Positions 11,640-21,504 of a DNA stretch of 64,000 nt are shown one piece after another. The notes under the pieces were generated by a model, which saw only the letters and a list, made by a program, of their open reading frames with translations, had not been told where the DNA came from and did not search any database. Positions within the stretch are counted from its first letter, which is position 1, and each line of letters begins with the position of its first letter. Origin of the DNA: Dermatemys mawii (lineage: Eukaryota; Chordata; Testudines; Dermatemydidae); the NCBI GenBank assembly GCA_007922305.1, contig ML677364.1, forward strand, positions 20,319,326 through 20,383,325. Direction: 5' to 3'. The position numbers and the translations under genes are program-made.

Positions 11640-11849
11640 CAAAGTTCCAGCAACCGTCACGGGCGGTAAGAAGGAACTGAGGGGGGGGCTGGGTCAGCAG
11701 GGGTATATATGCAGCACCACAACGGCGCCACTCCAGGGCGCTCCCTAGCCGATCCAGGCTGTTGCTAAGGGAAAAATCTTCCGGCAGCCGTGCACGTGGC
11801 GTATGCACACCTAACTGGAATGCATATGAGCAAGCACTCGAAGAAGAAC
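11640..11849. repeat. DIRS right inverted terminal repeat
   Basis: Runs from the segment with ggtaagaaggaactgagg to the outer end gcactcgaagaagaac. It is the inverted partner of 5686-5895 and the 5' terminus of the minus-strand element. Confidence 0.85.
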
Positions 11850-13704
11850 TTTGTTTTCATTCTTTGCTGAATTACAGATATTTAAATCATTCATTAAAAA
11901 TCTTTAGTAAGAGCATTTTGTTAAACACAGAGTTAATTACAGTTACAGAGCAGAATGTTTCCAAAACCAATTTTATATCTCCAGAAACATTCAAAGTGAA
12001 AAACTTAACTAATTTTATGCTTATATTCTGCAAATTACTGAAGTTCTTTGGCTGATATTAAAATGGATCCATCAATGGAATCTGTTTGGCAGTTGGTGGT
12101 GTTAGAGTCCCAAACTCATCCAAAGTTAACTTTGTTCTCGGTATTTTAATTGGAAAAAATTTAAAAACTTGAGTGAGCGCCTCACCCATGCTACCTTCAT
12201 TTTAGGGGTTCTATAAACCTCTAGATCCAATCATGGGAGAATTCCCCCAGCCTAGGAACTGTGGAATGCAGTTGTAAGGCTGCCTTCAGAGGACTCTCTT
12301 TCAATCCCTGGCATGGGGACATGTCCAGAACAGGGCTGCAGCACTTTGCACAGCAGAGATTCTGAGCACCACTGCTGGTCACAGGCAGCTGGAGACAGGC
12401 TGCCATAGTTTAGACAGGTCCCCAGAACTGCCTATGATATACCATGGACTGCCCAGCAGCCCAGAATTGGGAAGGCACCGTCTACCTCAAAACTGATGTG
12501 TCTGTGCTGTGCTTCTTAGAGGTGAAGCACAGAATTCCATCCTTTACAATTTATTTAGTGATTTATTTAGTTTAAGTGACAACACTTGAAGACCACATAT
12601 TCAGCACAGAATACAAAGAATGCAACTTCTGTTATGATGTATGGATGGTAGAATTCTACTATTTTTTGGCTGTCAGTCAAAACCCCTCAACAAGGATGAA
12701 TTTGTCACCTGTGTATAAGTATTTTTTTTTCTATCACTTCTTTAAAAAACAGATTAGATGCACGCATAAATAAGATTTACAGCCAAGACAAATGTTAACA
12801 AAAACAAAACACTATTTTTATAAATGAACTTGTAAGCTAGCTAAGGCTTTCAATAGTGTATGGCTAAAGCCATATCTCTACTAATATTTCAGTTAACTAT
12901 TTTTCTAAGCTAAATCGATAGGGACAAAGTGATATAACAGGTCAATACGCTAGCCTTTTGCCTTTGGAGATCTGGATATAAATCTCATCCCAAGTCATAA
13001 ATAATGATTTATTTGGAGGCCCCAACATCTTTGTTTCTTCACATGACCAAGACTGTAGGACTTGTAGTATGTGTCTACATAAAGAACCAGAAAAGGAGTA
13101 ACAGAGAAGGCAAATCAAGAATAATGATAACTGTGTGAAGAATTTTGCACTGTAGATGATTACATTATGTCTACATGTCTCCAGCCAATGCTATTAATCA
13201 CACACTTCCATGAATACTAAATTCACTCAACTTAAAAATAGAATAAGTAGCTAAACTGGGAGCATTAAACTCCTGATTTAACTTTCTCAATGAAAAACAC
13301 TGTTAAGATGTGGTGTAATCATGGGTAAATCCTGCTGAAAGCCTACTGGCAATAACATCTGAATGAAATGGTTACAGAAAGGAATAAGCAGTAAATAAAA
13401 TACACAGGAGAGCAAGAGATAAAAAGAAGAGGGAGCAGCTGGAGACAATTAATTTAGTTTTAAAAGGAATTATTTTCAGAATCCATATAAAGAAAAGCCA
13501 ACAAACTGGCAATCTGGTAGAACTCAACTTTTAATCTTTGAGTTCCAATCAGTTTTACTCATGATTTAACCAGAAACACTATGAAATAAATAAGCATTAT
13601 TTATTACAAGTTGCTTATTATTCCCCAACGGTAGGGGTGAGAGGAGAAATGTTTCCCTTTTAAAGATGATCTGTAAATACACTTTAAGAAGTAACTCATA
13701 GGTA
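11850..13704. other. MGAT4A intron sequence, no feature seen
   Basis: AT-rich intron with no recognised repeat. Open frames are short and without known domains. Confidence 0.55.
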
Positions 13705-14477
13705 AGGCTGCAAGTCTGTCATGGATTCTGTGACTTTCCATGACCTCTGCAGCAGCCAGTGCTGGCTCAGAGCCAGGCAGCCCCGGGCCAGCAGCAGCAA
13801 TTTGGGTGTGTGGGAGGGGGCTCAGGGATAGGGGCAGAGGATTGGGGGCAGAGGTGCTGGAACAATTTGTATAGAGAGGGTGCTGAGGTGTAAACCCTGT
13901 ATATATGGAAACCACTTCAAACCAGGAAGTGCTGCAGCACCCCCCACAGCCCTAGTTCCAGCACCTATAGCTGGGGGGTAGGACAGCTCTTACCTTGCCT
14001 GGGAGCACCCCATCTCTCCAACAGGCATGGTCCTGCAGCTCCTAGGTGGAGTGGTCAGGGGGACTTCGTGTGCTGCTTGCACCTGCAGCCCCCACTGCTC
14101 CCATTGCTGAAGATCCTGGCCAATGGAAGCTGAGCAGCTGGCACCTGTGGCGCAAGCCATGCGGAGCCCCCGGTCCCCTCTGTCGCCTTGGAGGAGCAGA
14201 GACCCACGGAGCCAGATAGGGAATCCCTGCCAGCCCCACCAACCCTCCTCACACCAGCACCAGCAGGGGTATCAGGCTGCTGCCCAACCCCTCCCCCAGC
14301 ACCTGTGGTGCCCCTGGACCGCCCGCTGTAGAGCACCTGTGGTCCCCCACCAAGTTTTAGTCAGGGGTATATAGTGAAAGTCATGGACAGTTCTTGGGTC
14401 ATGAATATTTATTTACTGCCTTTAATCTGTCCATGACTCTTACTAAAAGTACCCATGACTAAAACGTAGAGCCCTGT
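13705..14477. mobile_element. hAT-like non-autonomous element with nested small element
   Basis: The left end (aaggctgcaagtctgtcatg) and right end (catgactaaaacgtagagcc) are diverged copies of a GGGCT..AGCCC-ended family in which both ends carry repeated tccatgac/gtcatgga motifs. The GC-rich middle is non-coding. A ~117-bp foldback (13852-13968) with ends aggtgctggaac and gttccagcacct is nested inside. No clean target duplication was found. Confidence 0.55.
13852..13968. mobile_element. Short inverted-repeat element (ends aggtgctggaac)
   Basis: About 117 bp, starting aggtgctggaac and ending with the exact inverse gttccagcacct. Looks like a MITE nested in the larger element at 13705. Target duplication unclear. 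Confidence 0.6.
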
Positions 14478-15130
14478 AAATCTGAGGATAACTGCTTTAT
14501 ATCCATGGACCATGTTTGGGATCTGATACATACACAAACTTTGTATCCGCATAGGGCTCTACTCATAGGGTTTATGCTGCATGTCCCATATTGCAAGTGG
14601 TAAACTAAAGATTCAGCATGTGGTAGATCATAAACATAATCCTGGCTTAAGAACTGGAAAATTTCCTCCTCTCATTTGGGACGATTCCTTTCTCCCCACT
14701 GCTTGGTGTTGGTCAGGCCTACCACCTCACTGTCAAATGTACGGATCACCATCTCCTCCTGTTTTGGTTTGGGGAAAGGTTGCTGGCTGATGTTTTCAAC
14801 TCAGTGGACACCCATTCTGCTTGCTATACAGCCCTGTTTCTGAAATCAAGAGTCTAATTTTACATTCACTGTTTCCCACAACCTTAATACAATGAACTGA
14901 AACAAAACTTCCTTTGCAAAGAAATATGCGGGTAGAGATCCGGGTCTTTAATTGAAATGCTGGAAAAGAATGAAAAAGCCCTCCAGATTACAGTCCACTA
15001 GCCACATTTCAGATTCTTCTTCCTGTTCTGGACTCATAATCTCAACTTGAAATCAGTAACACAAAGGAATGGAAAGGTGTCATAGCTTCTCTGAATCAGT
15101 TTCCAGTTTTGTCATTGTGTGGTTCTGGTT
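14478..15130. other. MGAT4A intron sequence, no feature seen
   Basis: No gene or repeat recognised before the third hAT copy. Confidence 0.55.
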
Positions 15131-15682
15131 CAGGGGTGGGCAAACTTTTTGGCCCAAGGGCCACATCGGAGTTCAAAATTGTATGGAGGGTCGGGTAGGG
15201 AAGGCTGTGCCTCCCCAAACAGCCCAGCCCCTTCCTGATTGCCCCCATCAAAATCCCAGACCCATCCAATCCCCCCGGCTCCTTGTCCACTGACCACCCC
15301 CTCCAGAGGGGGCCCCCACCTCTAATCACCCCCAGGATCCCACTCTATCCAACCCCACTGCTCCCTGTCCCTTGACTGCCCCCGTCCCCTAGCCACACCC
15401 GTGCCCCCTGGGACTCCCATGCCCTATCCAACGCCTCCATTCCCCTTCCCCTGACTGCCCCCCCATCCAACCACCCACCCTAGCCCCCTTAGCACACTGC
15501 CAAACACACTGCTGCACTGATCCGCCGGAGCGCAGAGCTCCCCCCAGCCCCGCGCTGCTTATGTGGCACACTGAGGCTCTGGGGGAGGGGAGATAGCAGG
15601 GGAGGGGCCAGAGTAGCCTCTCCAGACAGGAGCTCAGGGGCCAGTTAGGAGGAGCCCGCGGGCCATAGTTCGCCCATCCCTG
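15131..15682. mobile_element. Non-autonomous hAT-like element, copy 3
   Basis: Left end CAGGGGTGGGCAAAC and right end inverse (ttcgcccatccctg). The flanks TTCTGGTT (15123-15130) and TTCTAGTT (15683-15690) match at 7 of 8 positions. The 552-bp interior is C-rich, i.e. inverse orientation to the G-rich copies at 2122 and 3450. Confidence 0.85.
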
Positions 15683-15690
15683 TTCTAGTT

Positions 15691-16497
15691 CATTATGGTC
15701 AATTAGATCAGACCAGACTGTGACTCTGCTTGCATCAACTTTCAAAATGTTAAATTCCTTTGAAAGCTCTTTCAGTTGCATTTATGTAAGTTTTGTGCCT
15801 CTCAGTAAAATCCATTATTGTGTAGGAAATAAAGAACACTAAAATTACTTTCATGACATAGTGATTGTCAACCTGCTAAGATTCTGGACTCTGCATTTTC
15901 TGTCTGACCATTGTTGTCATTATCCTAATCACTGTAAATGACAGGTGGTATTTGTGACTCCATTTCTAGAAAGGGGACAGGCTCTGGAAGTCACATGGTT
16001 GCTCCAAGTGGCAGCAGGAGAGTCGGGTAGAACCTTTCTGCTAGAGACTAATTTTTATGGCTACTGACCCTTGAAAACTTGTGAGGTTTCTAATGGCCAA
16101 AAGACATCAAAGTTACTTTGGGCTGGGTGAGTTTTCTTGATTTTGTCCCTTTGCTTCACATACGCAATGCTCTTTTAATGTCATTTTTATTTTGCCGACA
16201 TTTAGATAACTAGAAATAAGATGTATTTAACATCCAATTTTCCATATTTTAAAAAGTAACAATTTTAGTTTTAAATGTGTTCTCATTTTCCAAAGCTTAA
16301 TTCTGACTCAACCATCCATAGGTAACCAGAACTACTGTAGTGTATAGTTACAGCATATAGTCAAAGATCAATCCATTTTTATTCCCTGTTCCATAACCAG
16401 TATAAAGAAGGTAGTTTTGAGGTCATAGCACTATTAATCAGAGATTCTGTGGTTGAACTTTTTCTTTTCAAACTACTAAACTGGACATTTTTCTTAC
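15691..16497. other. MGAT4A intron sequence, no feature seen
   Basis: Ordinary AT-rich intron up to the exon at 16498. Nothing recognised. Confidence 0.55.
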
Positions 16498-16612
16498 CAA
16501 TGAAACCCAGCTGAGAAAATTCTAGAATCATCCAATCTTCAGAAGAGAGTTGAAGTGCAAAATTTTTTATCGTGCTGAAATAATTCTGCTTGACAACAAT
16601 GTCATCTTCGAG
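16498..16612 (-). CDS. MGAT4A: MGAT4A exon with acidic metal-binding motif (about residues 259-297)
   Basis: A 115-bp exon with acceptor cctag and donor ATTG|GTAAG. It starts [20 protein letters not shown] and ends EFSQLGFI, with one base of a split Gly codon. The EDD tripeptide at its start is the DxD-like site that, in GT54 enzymes, is expected to hold the divalent metal and the UDP-GlcNAc diphosphate. All three acidic residues are present and the frame is open, so the enzyme looks functional here. Confidence 0.95.
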
Positions 16613-17035
16613 CTAGGAAAATCAAACACTTGTATTAACACAAAGCAGGAAGAGCAAAGCAAAAAGAAAAAGTACAACAAGGAAAAAGTAGTCCTAAAAT
16701 ATATTTATCCATAGATTTCTAGTGCAATCACTACCCTGGCATTCAGGAATCATACACAAGAATTATTACTGTAGAAGCATGATCACCATCCACCTACTGG
16801 AGGATAATTAATTTGGAGACTCTTTATAGCAAAAATCCAGGGATATATAAATCAACTATCTGGGAACACATAAGAGTGAACTGGATAGGAAATTGTTTTA
16901 AAAAACTTCTCTTTACAAGCATATAATATCCGAATAAAGATTCCATTCAGCATGTACTTAACTGCTGTTTAAAAAAAACAAACAACGAGTCTAGTGGCAC
17001 TTTAAAAAGACTAATAGGTTTATTTGGGCATAAGC

Positions 17036-17064
17036 TTTCGAGGGTAAAAAACCCACTTCTTCAG
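17036..17064 (-). ncRNA. Hammerhead-like ribozyme core, minus-strand arm
   Basis: On the minus strand: CTGAAGA (17064-17058), hairpin GTGGGT/ACCCTC around a T loop (one mismatch), then GAAA (17039-17036) and AGCTT. Better preserved than its plus-strand partner. Whether it cleaves is untested. Confidence 0.5.
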
Positions 17065-17212
17065 ATGCATGGAGTGAAAATTACAGATGCAGCATACATC
17101 CACCCTAATTGAATTGGCCTTGTCAATATTGATTCTCCACTTGTAAGGTAACTCCCTTCTCTTTGTGTGTCAATATATTTATGCCTGCATCTGTAATTTT
17201 CACTTCATGCAT

Positions 17213-17241
17213 CTGAAGAAGTGCGTTTTTTACCCATGAAA
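17213..17241 (+). ncRNA. Hammerhead-like ribozyme core, plus-strand arm
   Basis: CTGAAGA at 17213-17219 (CUGANGA box), a hairpin whose arms GTGCGT and ACCCAT pair with one mismatch around a T-rich loop, then GAAA at 17238-17241. Stem III would have to use the short AGCTT following GAAA, possibly in a dimer. Activity is doubtful because stem II is decayed. Confidence 0.45.
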
Positions 17242-17347
17242 GCTTATGCCCACATAAATCTGTTAGTCTCTAAGATGCCACTGAACTCCTCACTGTTTTT
17301 ATGGATACAGACTAACACAGCTACCTCTCTGATACTTAACTGCTGTT

Positions 17348-17698
17348 AGATTACACTGGTCCACAATTTTTTAGAAGTCGTCTGCTTCAGAGATAAAATG
17401 TGATATTTATTATGTATTTTGATGTGCTGAATTCAAGTATGACAATTAAAACAACTGATTGGCTACTGTTTCTAAGATATTTAAGTTTTTACATTTTATG
17501 TCTATGTATATTGTGTAGATAGTAGAGTTTTAATCATAAATTGTAAACCTAGGTCTTTTCATGTGTTTATGGTTGCTTTACATGATAATATTTCACCTGT
17601 CCTGTTTATGTAACACTTTAAAAATCAGCAAAAGGGTTATATAAATAAAATGTATTATGAAACAAAAGGCAAAAAACTATTATGTCCATAGTTTAGTC
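17348..17698. other. Intron or flank of the unclassified element, no feature seen
   Basis: AT-rich. It may contain the 3' non-coding part of the minus-strand transposon-like gene ending at 17699, but no terminal repeat was found. Confidence 0.4.
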
Positions 17699-20105
17699 CT
17701 ATTCAGTGTCTACTCGGCGCTTCTTGGCTTGTCTCTTGTATTCATTAAATGGAGCATCTCTTGTCACTGTCCAGCAATAGTCTGCAAGCATTGATGGGCT
17801 CCATTTGCCTTGATAGCGTTTCTCCATTGTTGCAATGTCCTGGTGAAATCGCTCGCCGTGCTCCTCGCTCACTGCTCCGCAGTTCGGTGGAAAAAAATCT
17901 AGATGAGAGTGCAAAAAATGTATCTTTAGTGACATGTTGCAGCCAAGGCTTTTGTATGTCTTGAGGAGGTTTTCCACCAACAACCTGTAGTTGTCTGCCT
18001 TGTTGTTTCTGAGAAAATCTATTGCCACTGACTGGAAGGCTTTCCATGCCGTCTTTTCCTTGCCACGCAGTGCATGGTCAAATGCATCATCTCGAAGAAG
18101 TTCATGAAGCTGAGGATCAACAAAGACACCTTCCTTTATCTTAGCTTCACTTAACCTTGGAAATTTTCCACGGAGGTACTTGAAAGCTGCTTCTGTTTTG
18201 TTAATGGCCTTGACACAGTTCTTCATCAGACCCAGCTTGATGTGTAAGGGTGGTAACAAAATCTTCCTTGATTCAACAAGTGGTGGATGCTGAACACTTT
18301 TCCTCCCAGGCTCCAATGACTGTCGGAGTGGCCAATCTTTCTTGATGTAGTGGGAATTTCTTGCACGACTATCCCATTTGCAGAGAAAACAGTAGTACTT
18401 TGTGTATCCAGTCTGAAGACCAAGCAAGAAAGCAACAACCTTCAAATCGCCAAAAAGCTGCCACTGATGTTGGTCATAGTTTATGCACCTCAAAAGTTGT
18501 TTTATGTTGTGTGACGGAGTCAGACCAGAAGGATATAGGAGAGTGCTGGAAGGCAGGTACATTAGTCTCAGGGTGTGCAGGTCCCTGCTCCCTGGATAGC
18601 CAAACAAAGGCTACTCCAGGCCAATCAAGACACCTGGGGCCAATTACGAACCTTCTAGAAAGGAGTAGAAACAGCTAACCTAATTGGGACACCTGAAGCC
18701 AATCATGGACTGGCTGAATCCAGATAAAAACCTCCCAGTTAGTCAGGTGGGGTGTGGGTGTCAGGAGCTGTGGAAGGAAGTTATGCTGTTGGTGAGACTG
18801 AGTGGTGGACAACTTATCATACAGAAGGAAGGAGGCCCTAAGGTAGGGGTGAAGTGGAGTTTGAAGAAGCGGGGACTGCTGTGGGGAAGTAGCCCAGGGA
18901 ATTGTATTGTGTTTTGTGGATAAAAGGTCAGCCATCTTAGCTGATACTATTAGGGTCCCTGGGCTGGAGCCCAGAGTAGAGGGCGGGCCTGGGTTCCCCC
19001 CTTTCTGCCTCCCCTAATTAGTCTCTGAGATTGAGAGACAATAGAGACTGTGCCAGGAAGGATAGCTTCTCCTCACTGGTTTGTGACGAAAATGGCTCAA
19101 TAGACTGTGACCTTGTTTCCAGAGAGAGAAGGGCTCCGTGGAGGATCACAGTGAGCCGCTGAGGCTAGTAAAAATCCGCCAGGAAACGCAGGATCCATGA
19201 AGATAAGGACAGAGCTTTGTCACAGTTGTCATAGGTTTCCTTCATATGGACTGCATAACCAACTGGAATTGATGGCAAAACATTGCCATTATGCAGCAAA
19301 ACAGCTTTAAGACTCGTCTTTGATGAATCAATGAAGAGTCTCCACTCATCTGGATCGTGAACAATGTTGAGGGCTGCCATCACACCATCGATGTTGTTGC
19401 AGGCTATAAGATCACTTTCCATGAAGAAGAATGGGACAAGATCCTTTTGACGGTCACGGAACATGGAAACCCTAACATCACCTGCCAGGAGATTCCACTG
19501 CTGTAGTCTGGAGCCCAACAGCTCTGCCTTACTCTTGGGTAGTTCCAAATCCCTGACAAGGTCATTCAGTTGAGCTTGCGTTATGAGGTGTGCTTCAGAG
19601 GAGGAGGATGGGAGAAAATGTGGGTTCTGTGACATTGATGGTTCAGGACCAGAAGTTTCATCCTCTTCCTCGTCTGACTCAAGTGAGAATGATTCTGGTG
19701 CCTCAGGAACCGGCAGTCCTTCTCCGTGGGGTATTGGGCGTATAGCTGATGGAATGTTTGGATGATGCACAGTCCACTTTTTCTTCTTTGACACACCTTT
19801 CACAACTGGAGGCACCATGCAGAAGTAACAATTGCTGGTATGATCTGTTGGCTCTCTCCAAATCATTGGCACTGCAAAAGGCATAGATTTCCTTTTCTGT
19901 TCAACCACTGGTGAAGATTTGTTGCACAAGTGTTGCAGCATATGTGTGGGGCCCACCTCTTGTCCTGATCTCCAATTTTGCAGCCAAAATAAAGGTTATA
20001 GGCTTTCTTAACCATAGTGATTATACTGTGCTTTTGTGATGCAAGTGTCACTTCACCACAAACATAGCAGAAGTTATCTGCACTGTTCACACAAGTACGA
20101 GGCAT
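17699..20105 (-). pseudogene. Unclassified transposon-like gene, split by a solo LTR and a frameshift
   Basis: Minus strand, about 563 codons once the LTR is ignored. It starts MPRTCVNSADNFCYVCGEVT with a Cys-rich, zinc-finger-like N-terminus (CYVC..FGC..HICCNTC), followed by a second pair in NCYFC. A shift near 19885 moves the frame. An acidic/Ser-rich linker follows, then DEWRLFIDSSKTSLKAVLLH, and after the LTR insertion INYDQHQWQLFGDLKVVAFL and LGLQTGYTKYYCFLCKWDSR. The end has CGAVSEEHGERFHQDIATME and stops after KKRRVDTE. Multi-copy relatives are recalled from invertebrate and reptile genomes, but no superfamily is known to me. The spaced D, D and E residues could be an RNase H-fold transposase triad; this is inference. 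Confidence 0.65.
18510..19224 (+). mobile_element. Solo LTR inserted in the transposon-like gene
   Basis: A 715-bp insert beginning TGTGACGG and ending TTTGTCACA (TG..CA, inverted TGTGAC/GTCACA), flanked by a 4-bp duplication GTTG (18506-18509 and 19225-19228). Removing insert plus one duplication rejoins the host frame (..YDN then IKQLLRC..). The 4-bp duplication and TG..CA ends fit an endogenous-retrovirus or Gypsy-type LTR. No internal genes are present, so it is a solo LTR. A sister copy lies at 61649. Confidence 0.85.
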
Positions 20106-21305
20106 CTCTGCTCACTTTGGCTAAACAGAAATGTGTCCCTTTGCAAAATCAAACACTGACAAATAAGAGAGTACGACACTGTATGATTTCTAGAGCTGAT
20201 ATAGGGCAATTGTTCAGCAGAGTGATGTAAGCTTTGTTATGATTGCATCATCCATGACTTCTAGGAACAACAGGATGCAATTCATATCATGTAGGACGCA
20301 ATACCAGCTTCAGATTGCATCATTCATTGTTTTGCCTGAAAAGAAAGTACTGTCCAAACCCAGTCACAGATTTATTCATAGATCCAGTCAAAGATGTATT
20401 TTAGTCGTTTCTGGTTTAAATTGAGATCTCTTCCCTTTATAACTCACTTATCCTCCGCTATTCCCATCTCAAGGGTCATATATACTGACCCAATAGCATA
20501 TCTTGAAAACTAGAGCCAATCAACAATTTTAAGCATCATTTTCGTTCTCAGTGACCCAGAATTACTAAAGTTTGACTACATTTATTTCAGAAGCATTTTG
20601 GCTGTGGAGCAGTGTTATAACATATCAGTAATGATCTCTCATCCTTGATCAGAAGGCTATGGCCATATTAAATACTTTAGTACACAACTACTGTAGTGAA
20701 TTTCCTTGACATTGCTACTTTCTGACACATAATAGAACTATACCAAAAGGGAAAGCACCATTTTTTAACTTCTATAATATTTTATTTGGTATTTTCCCTA
20801 CACAGTTCTTAGATGGGAAATTGTAGGTTCCTATGTATGCATTTTATAATGGCTAATAAAAATAATAGCTTGAAAACAGAAGTCCCATTCCCTCAATAGC
20901 AATTGTCTCAGCAAATGTAGAAAGTGATTATCATTGAAAATAAGCACAGAAATGTTTACATAACTCAAAACAGCATGATCTCCATTTTAGAATTATGCTT
21001 ATGAAGCAAATACTGGCATGATTAAAAATTTTTTTAAAATTTCAAATGTTCCATAGTAGTGAGAGTTTTGGACTCTATCCCCAAAATTGCCCACTTCTGC
21101 TTACAATTGTTGCCTGTAGTGGATGCACTCAATGCTAGTACCCATACATATGTTTCCTCTTATCGCATGTGTTGTTTGTAGGCGCATAAATGAGTGTGAG
21201 TTTCCAAATATAGATTGTAGTTGTATTGTTTGCTTTACTTCACATGAATATACGTATTATTCATAATAAAACTAAATCATAGCAGATGACTACACAATAG
21301 TCTAC
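20106..21305. other. Intron sequence, no gene seen
   Basis: It may hold the 5' non-coding flank of the transposon-like gene at its left edge; otherwise AT-rich with nothing recognised. Confidence 0.5.
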
Positions 21306-21316
21306 AAAATGGCATG

Positions 21317-21493
21317 ACACACAAGGTATTATCTTTTATTGGACCAACTTCTGCTGGTGAGAGAGACTAACTTTGAAGTTTACGTAGAGCTCTTATTTCA
21401 AGTCTCATTGAAACTGGTCCAATAAAATATACTCTCTCACTCACCTTGTCTCTCTAATATTTGGGACCAACATGACAACAACACTACATAGAT
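21317..21493. mobile_element. Second foldback Penelope-like tail
   Basis: A 177-bp insert flanked by a perfect 11-bp duplication AAAATGGCATG (21306-21316 and 21494-21504). Its outer parts are inverse copies: acaaggtattatcttttatt..ggacca on the left and tggtccaataaaatat..caccttgt on the right. The right side ends gggaccaacatgacaacaac.., a familiar end of a turtle repeat. The left arm holds a decayed version of the hammerhead-like core (TTGAAAT, GAGCTC stem, CAAA). Confidence 0.65.
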
Positions 21494-21504
21494 AAAATGG
21501 CATG

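Larger units (their letters stand above)
5686..11849 (-). mobile_element. DIRS-type tyrosine-recombinase retrotransposon, near full length
   Basis: A 6.2-kb element on the minus strand. Its termini are inverted: 5700-5890 pairs with 11665-11849 (shared landmarks: cagttaggtg..cacatgcc.., tttttcccttagcaacag, ggagtggcgccgtt, tatatacccctgc, cagttccttctt). It carries gag, an RT-RNase H frame and a tyrosine recombinase in DIRS order, and no integrase or LTRs. Next to the 3' terminus an internal complementary region (5926-6022) matches the outer ends of both termini. No target duplication is visible, as expected for recombinase-mediated integration of a circular intermediate. Frames carry a few shifts and stops, so this copy is dead but fairly young. 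It sits in the MGAT4A intron, in the same orientation as the gene. Confidence 0.92.
16970..17332. mobile_element. Foldback Penelope-like element tail with two hammerhead-like cores
   Basis: A perfect 15-bp direct repeat TACTTAACTGCTGTT (16955-16969 and 17333-17347) flanks the insert. The insert consists of two head-to-head copies of a turtle-type repeat end: the left arm 16986-17092 is the reverse complement of 17185-17290, joined by a short unique middle. Each arm carries CTGAAGA, a stem-forming GTGGGT..ACCCAC-like hairpin, then GAAA, the conserved core of a hammerhead ribozyme (minus strand 17064-17036; plus strand 17213-17241). The right side ends in gatacagactaacac.., the known end of this repeat family. 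Assignment to Penelope-like elements is from recalled similarity; the core and duplication are read directly. Confidence 0.7.
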
